Assembly (NCBI RefSeq): GCF_900099965.1
Contig: NZ_FNDJ01000021.1
Span: 1 to 64,000, forward strand
DNA: 64,000 nt
Direction of reading: 5' to 3'
Origin: Nonomuraea jiangxiensis
Lineage (GTDB): Bacteria > Actinomycetota > Actinomycetes > Streptosporangiales > Streptosporangiaceae
The notes beneath the pieces were generated by a model. The model searched no databases. It was not told the origin of the DNA and was given only the letters and a program-made list of their open reading frames with translations. Below, piece after piece: positions 58,081-64,000 of this stretch. The position numbers and the translations under genes are program-made. Each line of letters starts with the position of its first letter. Position 1 is the first letter of the stretch.

Positions 58081-59868
58081 GTGCCGATCATCGTCGACCT
58101 GACCAGCGGAAAGGTCGAGCGTGACGACCGGTCCGCCGAGGAAGGGCACTTCGGCGGGACCATTCTCGGGGTGCGGCTCATGGGCGAGCGCACTCCCACC
58201 GGGCTGGACCCGTACGATCCGCGGGCGCTGCTCTACGTGGCGGCCGGGGCGCTCGGCGGGACGGCGGCACCGGGTCTGGCCAAGGCGGTGTTCCTGGCCA
58301 AGTCGCCGCTGACGGGGGTGGCCGGGGAGTCGCACGCGCTGGGACCGTTCGCGGCCGGGCTCCGCAGCGCGGGCGTCACGTCCCTGGCGGTCGCGGGGCG
58401 GGCCGAGCGGCTGTCGTACCTGCTGGTCGAGGGGGGCGAGGTGACCTGCCACGACGCCGGGGAGCTGCGCGGGCTGGGCACCGCCGCCACGACGGACGCG
58501 CTGCGCGCCCGCCACGGCGGCGGCGCGCACGTCGCGGCCATCGGCCCGGCCGGGGAGAGCCTCGTCCGCTACGCGAGCGTGGTCACCGATTACGCCTACC
58601 CCGCCGCCCGGTACGGCCTCGGCGCGGTCTTCGGGGCCAAGAACCTCAAGGCGATCGTGTGCGCGGGCCACGACGGGGCCCCCGCCGAGGTCGCCGACCC
58701 GGAGGCGGTCGCCGGGCTGGCCGCCCACTACCGCGACGCGCTGGCCTCGAACCCGCTCACCGCCCTCCAGGCCGGCGTGCCCGGGTTCGCCGGATGGGTG
58801 GGCGACACCCTCGTCCCCGGCTACGCCTCCGTACGCAACTTCTCGCTGCCGGGCGCGCCGGGCCTGCGGGTGCCGCGGGCCGCCGACTACGACGGCCGCG
58901 CGGTGTCGACCACCGGCTGCTGCCCCGGCTGCCCGACTGACTGCTTCAAGGTGTACGCGCCCCCGGCGGCGAGGATCGAGCGGCGGGCCGGCGGGCTGGG
59001 GCAGGAGGCGTTCCTGTCGCTCGGCTGGAACCTCGGCATCGACGACCTCGACACCGTGCTCGCCGCGAACGCCCTCTGCCACGACCTCGGCCTCGACCCC
59101 GTCTCGCTCGGCGGCACGCTGGCCTTCGCCATGGAGTGCGCCGAGCACGGCCTGCTCCCCCACGGGCCCGCCTTCGGCGACGCGGCGGCGCTGCCCGGGC
59201 TCGTCCGCGACGTCGCGGCGCGCGCCGGGGAGCTGGGCGACCTGCTCGCCGAGGGCGCGGCCAGGGCCGCCGTCCGGCTCGGGCCCGCGGCGGCGCGTTA
59301 CGCGATGACGGTCAAGGGCGTAGAGCTGCCGTGCTTCGACCCGCGCATCCAGCCGGGCATCGGGCTCGGGTACGCCCTCGCGCCGGGCGGTCCCCGCTAC
59401 GACGCCCTGGAGCACGACCTGGACTTCGACCCCGTCGCCGGGTTGCTCTACAGCTTCCCCGAGGCCGCGCGGATCGGGGCCGAGCCCGCCCCGGCCGGCG
59501 CGCTGGACGAGGAGCGGGGCCGGCGCAGCGCCCTGCTGCTGCGGTTGTGGAGCGGCCTGGACGCGCTCAACCTGTGCGTGTTCGCCTCCTCCCCGACCCG
59601 CCCGCTCACCCTCGACCGCCTGACCACGCTGGTCACCGCCGTGCTCGGCACTGAGTTCACCGTGGAGGACCTGCTGGCGGCCGGTCAGCGGCGCCTGGAC
59701 GGCCTGCGCGCGTACGCGGTCCGCGAGGGCGGCGGCGGCGCGGACGAGCTGCCCGCCCGGCTGCACGAGGAGCCGATCGCCGCGGGCCCGCACGAGGGCG
59801 CCGTCCTCGACCGGGCCGCGTTCGCCCGCGCCCGCGCCGCCTTCCACGCGGAGCTCGGCTGGCAGTAG
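58081..59868 (+). CDS. aldehyde:ferredoxin oxidoreductase family protein
   Basis: This 595-residue tungsten- or molybdopterin-dependent oxidoreductase would oxidise aldehydes with ferredoxin. It has N-terminal family blocks (FLAKSPLTGVAGESHALGPF, YGLGAVFGAKNLKAIV). The [4Fe-4S] ligands are Cys281, Cys284 and Cys288 in CPGCPTDC, with a fourth Cys499 in LNLCVFAS. Pterin-region segments are CHDLGLDPVSLGGTLAFAMECAE and DPRIQPGIGLGYALAPGG. The usual GPEYE motif is replaced by GGLGQEAF, so the active site may be altered. GGAGG precedes the GTG start by seven bases. Ferredoxin partners are not adjacent; moaA is 18 kb away. Confidence 0.88.
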   Translation: MPIIVDLTSGKVERDDRSAEEGHFGGTILGVRLMGERTPTGLDPYDPRALLYVAAGALGGTAAPGLAKAVFLAKSPLTGVAGESHALGPFAAGLRSAGVTSLAVAGRAERLSYLLVEGGEVTCHDAGELRGLGTAATTDALRARHGGGAHVAAIGPAGESLVRYASVVTDYAYPAARYGLGAVFGAKNLKAIVCAGHDGAPAEVADPEAVAGLAAHYRDALASNPLTALQAGVPGFAGWVGDTLVPGYASVRNFSLPGAPGLRVPRAADYDGRAVSTTGCCPGCPTDCFKVYAPPAARIERRAGGLGQEAFLSLGWNLGIDDLDTVLAANALCHDLGLDPVSLGGTLAFAMECAEHGLLPHGPAFGDAAALPGLVRDVAARAGELGDLLAEGAARAAVRLGPAAARYAMTVKGVELPCFDPRIQPGIGLGYALAPGGPRYDALEHDLDFDPVAGLLYSFPEAARIGAEPAPAGALDEERGRRSALLLRLWSGLDALNLCVFASSPTRPLTLDRLTTLVTAVLGTEFTVEDLLAAGQRRLDGLRAYAVREGGGGADELPARLHEEPIAAGPHEGAVLDRAAFARARAAFHAELGWQ

Positions 59869-60029
59869 TCCGCGCACCCGTCTGATGGTGTGGCCGCCCG
59901 ACGCGGTGAGCGGGCCTATGGGCTCGCTGCCGCACGACCGGCGAGGGCGGCCTCCGGCGGGGACAACCTCGGCACCCCGCGCTCTACGAGTCGATGGACG
60001 CGGGGAGAGCAGCCGCAACCTGCGCGCAC
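59869..60029. other. non-coding stretch before the LacI remnant
   Basis: I see no gene, hairpin or promoter that I can support here. No start or helix-turn-helix of a LacI protein is readable in any frame. It may be eroded 5' sequence of the fragment that follows. Confidence 0.5.
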
Positions 60030-60143
60030 ATGTTCGGGCTGTTCATCCCCGACTTCGCCAACCCGGTCTACGCCGAGATCATCAAGGGCGCGGAGGCGGA
60101 GGCGGCCGCGCAGGGCCGCGCCACCCAATGCGCCACCCAGTGA
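60030..60143 (+). pseudogene. LacI-family regulator remnant
   Basis: A 37-codon frame (60030-60143) begins MFGLFIPDFANPVYAEIIKG and continues AEAEAAAQG. This is the conserved first strand and helix of the LacI ligand-binding domain. It then loses similarity and stops. The helix-turn-helix before it and about 240 residues after it are absent. It lies 170 bp upstream of the GH1 gene, where a LacI regulator of a beta-glucosidase normally sits. The gene was evidently deleted, leaving this fragment. Confidence 0.65.
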
Positions 60144-60200
60144 GCCTCCCGCCGCGCTGCCCACCGCACCACCCACTGCGCCACTCGGTGAGCCGCCCGC
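60130..60200. repeat. imperfect 23-bp direct repeats
   Basis: GCGCCACCCAGTGAGCC with CCCGC following (60130-60152) recurs with three changes at 60178-60200, 48 bp later. The first copy contains the stop codon of the LacI remnant. It may mark the deletion or duplication that broke the gene. Confidence 0.5.
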
Positions 60201-60259
60201 TGGGGCTTCGTGATGTGGTGGCGGCCGATGGGCAGGAGTTCCGGTCGGGTTCCACGATC

Positions 60260-60289
60260 TTGACATCGCGACAAAACGGACTTTAGGTT
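60260..60289 (+). promoter_or_regulatory. promoter of the GH1 gene
   Basis: TTGACA (60260-60265, perfect -35) and TAGGTT (60284-60289, -10) are 18 bp apart. They end 25 bp before the GH1 start codon and directly precede a LacI-type operator. Confidence 0.7.
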
Positions 60290-60293
60290 GTGC

Positions 60294-60303
60294 GAAACGT
60301 TTC
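60294..60303 (+). promoter_or_regulatory. LacI-type operator GAAACGTTTC
   Basis: A perfect 10-bp palindrome with the central CG typical of LacI/GalR-family operators covers the expected transcription start, between the -10 element and the ribosome binding site of the GH1 gene. The local LacI gene is only a remnant, so any binding would come from a regulator elsewhere. Confidence 0.7.
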
Positions 60304-60314
60304 AACGGAGTGAC

Positions 60315-61709
60315 ATGATCACCTTCCCCGGCACCTTCCTGTGGGGCACCGCCACCGCCGCGTACCAGATCGAGGGCGCCGCTACCGAGGACGGCCGCGG
60401 TCCGTCGATCTGGGACACCTTCAGCCACACCCCGGGCCGGGTGGCGGGCGGCGACACGGGTGACGTCGCCTGCGACCACTACCACCGGCTGGAGGAGGAT
60501 CTCGACCTCCTCACCGCCCTCGGCGTCGGGGCCTACCGCTTCTCGATCTCCTGGCCCCGGGTGCAGCCCGGCGGGCGCGGCCCGGTCAACGAGCGGGGAC
60601 TGGACTTCTACCACCGGCTCGTGGACGGCCTGCTGGCCAGGAACATCGCGCCCGTCGCCACCCTCTACCACTGGGACCTGCCGCAGGAGCTGGAGGACGC
60701 GGGCGGCTGGCCGCACCGCGACACCGCGCTGCGCTTCGCCGAGTACGCCCGCCTCATGGGCGAGGCGCTCGGCGACCGCGTCACCACCTGGAGCACCCTG
60801 AACGAGCCGTGGTGCTCGGCCTACCTCGGCTACGCCTCCGGCGTGCACGCCCCGGCCAGGACCGAGCCCGCCGCCGCGCTCGCCGCCGCGCACCACCTCA
60901 ATCTCGGCCACGGCTTGGCCGTGGCGGCGCTGCGCTCGGTCGCCGACCCGGGCGCGGCCATGTCGGTCACGCTCAACCTGCACCACGTACGCGGCGTGTC
61001 CGAGCGGGACGCCGACGCGGTACGGCGCACCGACGCGCTGGCCAACCGGGCCTTCCTCGGCCCCATGCTGGAGGGCGCCTACCCGCGTGACCTCATCGAC
61101 GACACCGCCGCCGTGACCGACTGGTCGTTCGTCCGCGACGGCGACGAGGCCACCGCGTGCGCGCCGCTGGACGTGCTGGGCGTCAACTACTACAACCCGG
61201 TGCTGGTCCGGCAGTGGGACGGGGTATCGGCCAGGGAGACCGCCGACGGGCACGCCGACGGCGCCGCCTCGCCGTGGATCGGCTGCGAGGACGTCGAGTT
61301 CGTGCGCCAGCCGGGCCCGTACACCGAGATGGGCTGGAACATCGACGAGACCGGCCTGACCGAGCTGCTGCTGCGGCTGCGCAGGGACTTCCCGGCCACC
61401 CCGCTCATGATCACCGAGAACGGCGCGGCGTTCGCCGACGTCCCGGACGCCGACGGCCGCGTCCACGACGAGCGGCGCGTCGACTATCTGCGCCGCCACC
61501 TCAGCGCCGTGGCCGCGGCGATGGCGGCGGGGGCCGACGTGCGCGGCTATTTCGTGTGGTCGCTGATGGACAACTTCGAGTGGGCGCACGGATATGCCAA
61601 GCGCTTCGGCATCGTCCGGGTGGACCGCGACACGATGCGGCGCACCTGGAAGGACAGCGCCCACTGGTACCGCGATGTGGTGACCTCCGGCAAGCTGCCG
61701 GCGGCCTGA
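60315..61709 (+). CDS. glycoside hydrolase family 1 beta-glycosidase
   Basis: This 464-residue cytoplasmic beta-glucosidase-type enzyme has the GH1 N-terminal signature FLWGTATAAYQIEGA, YRFSISWPR, the acid/base Glu164 in TLNEPW, the nucleophile Glu368 in ITENGA, and the terminal YFVWSLMDNFEWAHGYAKRFG. It would hydrolyse cellobiose, galactosides or similar after uptake. GGAG lies 4 bases before the ATG. A perfect -35 box, a -10 box and a LacI operator control it; the regulator gene upstream is broken. It converges with the MetE-like gene. Confidence 0.95.
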   Translation: MITFPGTFLWGTATAAYQIEGAATEDGRGPSIWDTFSHTPGRVAGGDTGDVACDHYHRLEEDLDLLTALGVGAYRFSISWPRVQPGGRGPVNERGLDFYHRLVDGLLARNIAPVATLYHWDLPQELEDAGGWPHRDTALRFAEYARLMGEALGDRVTTWSTLNEPWCSAYLGYASGVHAPARTEPAAALAAAHHLNLGHGLAVAALRSVADPGAAMSVTLNLHHVRGVSERDADAVRRTDALANRAFLGPMLEGAYPRDLIDDTAAVTDWSFVRDGDEATACAPLDVLGVNYYNPVLVRQWDGVSARETADGHADGAASPWIGCEDVEFVRQPGPYTEMGWNIDETGLTELLLRLRRDFPATPLMITENGAAFADVPDADGRVHDERRVDYLRRHLSAVAAAMAAGADVRGYFVWSLMDNFEWAHGYAKRFGIVRVDRDTMRRTWKDSAHWYRDVVTSGKLPAA

Positions 61710-61792
61710 TCCGGAGCCCGCCCGCCACGGTCGTGGTGGCCTGGTCGGCGGCCGGGCCTCGGGGGCGGGGGCGGGTGCGGGGGGCGGCGATC

Positions 61793-62833
61793 TCAGCCGC
61801 CTGCTCCGAGCTCTGCTCGCAACAGCCGGGCGGCACCGGCCATGGCCCGCATCTTGCCCTCGGCCGACTCGCGCGGCAGATACTTCATCCCGCAGTCGGT
61901 GGCGATGACGATCCGCTCGGGCGGCACCCGGTCGAACGCCCTGCGCACCCGCCCGGCCACCACCTCGACCGGCTCCACGTCCGGGGTGGACAGGTCGATC
62001 ACCCCAAGGATGACCGTCTTGTCCTTGAGGTCGGACAGCACGCCCAGGTCCAGTCCGGACTGCGCGGTCTCGATCGACACCTGTTGCACCGGGCACCCGG
62101 CCAGCTCCGGCAGGAACGAGTACGCCTCCGGCCGCTCGTGGATGATCGCGGCGTAGCCGAAGCAGATGTGCACCGCGGTGGTGCCGGTGACGCCGTCGAG
62201 CGCGGCGTTGAGCGCGGCCAGCCCGTACGCGCGTGCCGCCTCGGGCCTGGCCTGCATGTACGGCTCGTCGATCTGCACGATGTCGGCCCCGGCGGCGAAC
62301 AGGTCGCGGATCTCGGCGTTGACCGCCGCCGCGTAGTCCATCGCGGCCGCCTCGGCGTCCAGGTAATGCTCGTTCTGCGCCTGCTGGCTCATCGTGAACG
62401 GCCCCGGCACCGTCATCTTGACCGCGTGGCCGGTGTGCTCGCGCAGGAACCGCAGGTCGCCGACCTCGATCGGGCGCGGGCGGCGGATCGGGCCGATGAT
62501 GCGCGGGACCGGGTTCGGGTGGCCGCTGCGGTCGAGCGCCGTACCGGGATTGTCGAGGTCGAGGCCGTCCAGGGCGGTGGCGAAGTGATTGGAGTAGCTC
62601 TCGCGCCGGATCTCGCCGTCGGTGATGATGTCCAGCCCGGCGCGTTCCTGCGCTCTGATCGCCAGCTCGGTGGCGTCGTCCTGGGCCTGGGCGAGCAGTT
62701 CGGGCGGCACCCGCCACAGCTCCCTGGCCCGCACCCGCGGCGGGAACCGCCCGGCCAGCCGGGCGCGGTCGATCAGCCACTCGGGCTGGGCGTAGCTGCC
62801 GACCAGCGACGTCGGCAGCAGCGGCAGGGACAT
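61793..62833 (-). CDS. core MetE-like (cobalamin-independent) methyltransferase
   Basis: This 346-residue protein corresponds to the C-terminal catalytic half of MetE only. Zinc ligands are visible as HIC in TAVHICFGYAA and Cys in IATDCGMKYLP, with DGEIRRESYSNHF and QIDEPYMQARPEAA as substrate and metal motifs. Core-MetE proteins transfer methyl groups from corrinoids or other donors to homocysteine or related thiols. The ATG at 62833 is supported by AGGAG nine bases upstream. The nitroreductase gene is 57 bp upstream on the same strand. The window also encodes full MetH. Confidence 0.88.
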   Translation of the reverse strand: MSLPLLPTSLVGSYAQPEWLIDRARLAGRFPPRVRARELWRVPPELLAQAQDDATELAIRAQERAGLDIITDGEIRRESYSNHFATALDGLDLDNPGTALDRSGHPNPVPRIIGPIRRPRPIEVGDLRFLREHTGHAVKMTVPGPFTMSQQAQNEHYLDAEAAAMDYAAAVNAEIRDLFAAGADIVQIDEPYMQARPEAARAYGLAALNAALDGVTGTTAVHICFGYAAIIHERPEAYSFLPELAGCPVQQVSIETAQSGLDLGVLSDLKDKTVILGVIDLSTPDVEPVEVVAGRVRRAFDRVPPERIVIATDCGMKYLPRESAEGKMRAMAGAARLLRAELGAGG

Positions 62834-62890
62834 CACGGACTTCTCCTTCACGTCGGTCCTCTCACTGTGCGTTCACCGGTTGCGCCGCGC

Positions 62891-63541
62891 TCACCACCGG
62901 TCGAGGTGGAGCACCTCGTCGAGCGGTTGCCGGTGCGCGGGCTTGAAGGTCTCGCCGGTGTGGTAGGCGGTGGGGATGAGCACGCCCTGCCGTACCTCGC
63001 TCGGGATGCCGAGCAGCGTCGCGATCTCGCTCTCGTACGCCAGGTGCAGCGTGGTCCACGCGGTGCCGAGGCCCCTGGCCCGGGCGGCGAGCATGTAGCT
63101 CCAGGCGGCGGGCAGCAGCGAGCCCCACAGCCCGGCCTGGTTGCCCTCGGGCAGCCGGCCACCGGACACCGCGATGCAGCCGATCACCAGCACCGGCACC
63201 TCTCCCATGTGCTCGCCCAGGTAGACGGCGCTCTCGGAGACGCGCCGCTGCGTCGCCGCGCGTGCCGGCTCGTCCTGGAAGAGCGCTCCGGCCGAGCTCC
63301 CCGACTGCTGGTAGACCTGGAACGAGCGCCTGTAGTAGTCACCGATCGCCCGGCGCAGCTCGGGGTCGGTCACCACGATCCAGTGCCAGTCCTGCCGGTT
63401 GCCGCCGCTGGGCGCCTGGAGGGCGATCCGCAGGCACTCCCGCACGAGAGCCGGGTCCACGGGACGGGTGAGGTCGAGTCGCTTGCGGACGCTGCGGGTG
63501 GTGGTCAGCAACTCGTCGGGCGCCAGAGCTTTGATCGTCAT
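62891..63541 (-). CDS. nitroreductase-family FMN enzyme
   Basis: This 216-residue flavin oxidoreductase has TTRSVRKRLDLTRPV with the FMN phosphate Arg, LQAPSGGNRQDWHWIVV, and GLGTAWTTLHLAYESEIATLLGIP. These are standard nitroreductase segments binding FMN and NAD(P)H. Physiological substrates are unknown. The ATG at 63541 begins MTIKALAPDELL. It is followed by the core-MetE gene on the same strand and may be co-transcribed. Confidence 0.93.
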   Translation of the reverse strand: MTIKALAPDELLTTTRSVRKRLDLTRPVDPALVRECLRIALQAPSGGNRQDWHWIVVTDPELRRAIGDYYRRSFQVYQQSGSSAGALFQDEPARAATQRRVSESAVYLGEHMGEVPVLVIGCIAVSGGRLPEGNQAGLWGSLLPAAWSYMLAARARGLGTAWTTLHLAYESEIATLLGIPSEVRQGVLIPTAYHTGETFKPAHRQPLDEVLHLDRW

Positions 63542-63585
63542 GCGCCCATCATGTCAATCTCACCGCGCGATCCGCAGCGCCCACC

Positions 63586-63648
63586 CGGCCTCGGCGCCCG
63601 CCCGGCCCGGGTCTCCGGGCCGGGCGGAGGGGCTCACGGCCGAGGCCG
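63586..63648 (-). terminator. nested terminator between GH53 and nitroreductase genes
   Basis: The inner stem CCGCCCGGCCCGG/CCGGGCCGGGCGG (63598-63610 with 63615-63627) has 13 perfect pairs and a GTCT loop. It is enclosed by CGGCCTCGGC/GCCGAGGCCG (63586-63595 with 63639-63648). It follows the GH53 stop by 17 bp and probably ends that leftward transcript. Confidence 0.8.
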
Positions 63649-63664
63649 CCCGCCCGGAGCCGGC

Positions 63665-64000
63665 TCAGCCGCGACCGAGTACGGACAGCGCGGGCAGCGC
63701 CCGGTCACCAAAGTCGAACAGCGCCTGGTTCTCCCAGCCGTTGCCGGAGGCCGGGTCGGCCGGGTCCCAGCCGTTGCCGCGCACACCCGTCCAGGTGGCC
63801 TCCCAGGTGAACAGCCCGAGGCCACGCCCGTTCGGCACGGCGCGCACGATGTCGGCCACCCTGGCCAGCAGTGCCGACTGCCCCTGCGGGGTGGCCGGGT
63901 ATCCGGGGTACGGCTCCGCCGAGGTGATGATGTTCGGCCAGTTGTCGTCGTCGCCGGTGGTGAACGGATAGGCGGTCTCCACCACGACCACGGGCTTGCC
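63665..64000 (-). CDS. GH53 arabinogalactan endo-beta-1,4-galactanase, partial (C terminus)
   Basis: Only the last 111 residues are inside the window; the gene continues past the right edge. The sequence KPVVVVETAYPFTTGDDDNWPN is the GH53 segment holding the nucleophile Glu (VVETAYP). GLGLFTWEATWTGVRGNGWDP and ENQALFDFGDRALPAL are the usual end of the domain. The enzyme cleaves beta-1,4-galactan, typically outside the cell. A GH1 enzyme 2 kb away could process the released oligosaccharides, although unrelated genes lie between. Confidence 0.9.
   Translation of the reverse strand, partial: GKPVVVVETAYPFTTGDDDNWPNIITSAEPYPGYPATPQGQSALLARVADIVRAVPNGRGLGLFTWEATWTGVRGNGWDPADPASGNGWENQALFDFGDRALPALSVLGRG

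Overview
The window is very GC-rich, densely coded DNA from a filamentous actinomycete. The evidence is a mycothiol ligase gene (mshC) with its usual actinobacterial neighbours, a WhiB protein, DUF3090, DUF3099 and DUF6457 proteins, an InhA-type FabI, a 6C-like RNA, many GTG/TTG starts and 4-bp stop/start overlaps. A Streptosporangiaceae/Nonomuraea-like or Streptomyces-like chromosome fits; I cannot fix the genus. I saw no IS element, integrase, CRISPR array, rRNA or tRNA.

Layout. 1-3.7 kb: a peptide-type ABC importer operon, cut by the left edge. 4-9.9 kb: a small membrane protein, a HAD phosphatase, B12-dependent methionine synthase (metH) and a PAC2 protein. 10-13.6 kb: a TetR-like protein that has lost its DNA-binding helix-turn-helix, a CbiX-type chelatase overlapping an NnaR-like HemD/winged-helix regulator, a peptide deformylase and a WhiB protein. 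13.6-25.7 kb: the most striking block, a glycan-type cluster carrying the whole ADP-heptose route (GmhA-like SIS protein, bifunctional HldE, GmhB). It also has two GT9 heptosyltransferase-like proteins, GT2 and GT4-type transferases, a NodU/CmcH carbamoyltransferase, a UDP-glucuronate-decarboxylase-like SDR and two further SDRs. Nine of its genes form one operon whose start and stop codons nearly all overlap. 25.8-29.9 kb: the mycothiol-linked group mshC, NRDE protein, SCO1664-type protein, DUF3090 and histidine phosphatase. 30-38 kb: an aldo/keto reductase, a secreted unknown, fabG-fabI, a TldD/TldE protease pair, a Cys-nucleophile amidase followed by a broken tyrosine phosphatase, and dodecin. 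38-45 kb: a 6C-like RNA, moaA with DUF6457, an HxlR regulator with an NAD(P)-binding protein, two related secreted proteins and an acyl-CoA ligase. 45-50.8 kb: a TRIC channel, a MocR regulator divergent from YczE, a GH15 enzyme and a lytic transglycosylase. 51-57 kb: a large secreted sugar dehydrogenase, a Tat-exported sugar isomerase-like protein and a ROK regulator. 57-64 kb: a 2-hydroxyacid dehydrogenase, an aldehyde:ferredoxin oxidoreductase homologue, a LacI remnant beside a GH1 beta-glycosidase with an intact LacI-type operator, a core-MetE protein, a nitroreductase and the end of a GH53 galactanase.

Two themes stand out. One is the heptose/carbamoyl glycan cluster, whose product cannot be named from sequence. 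The other is several decaying regulators or enzymes (HTH-less TetR, LacI fragment, truncated phosphatase) next to intact partners or operator-like sites. All functional assignments come from reading motifs; no database search was run.
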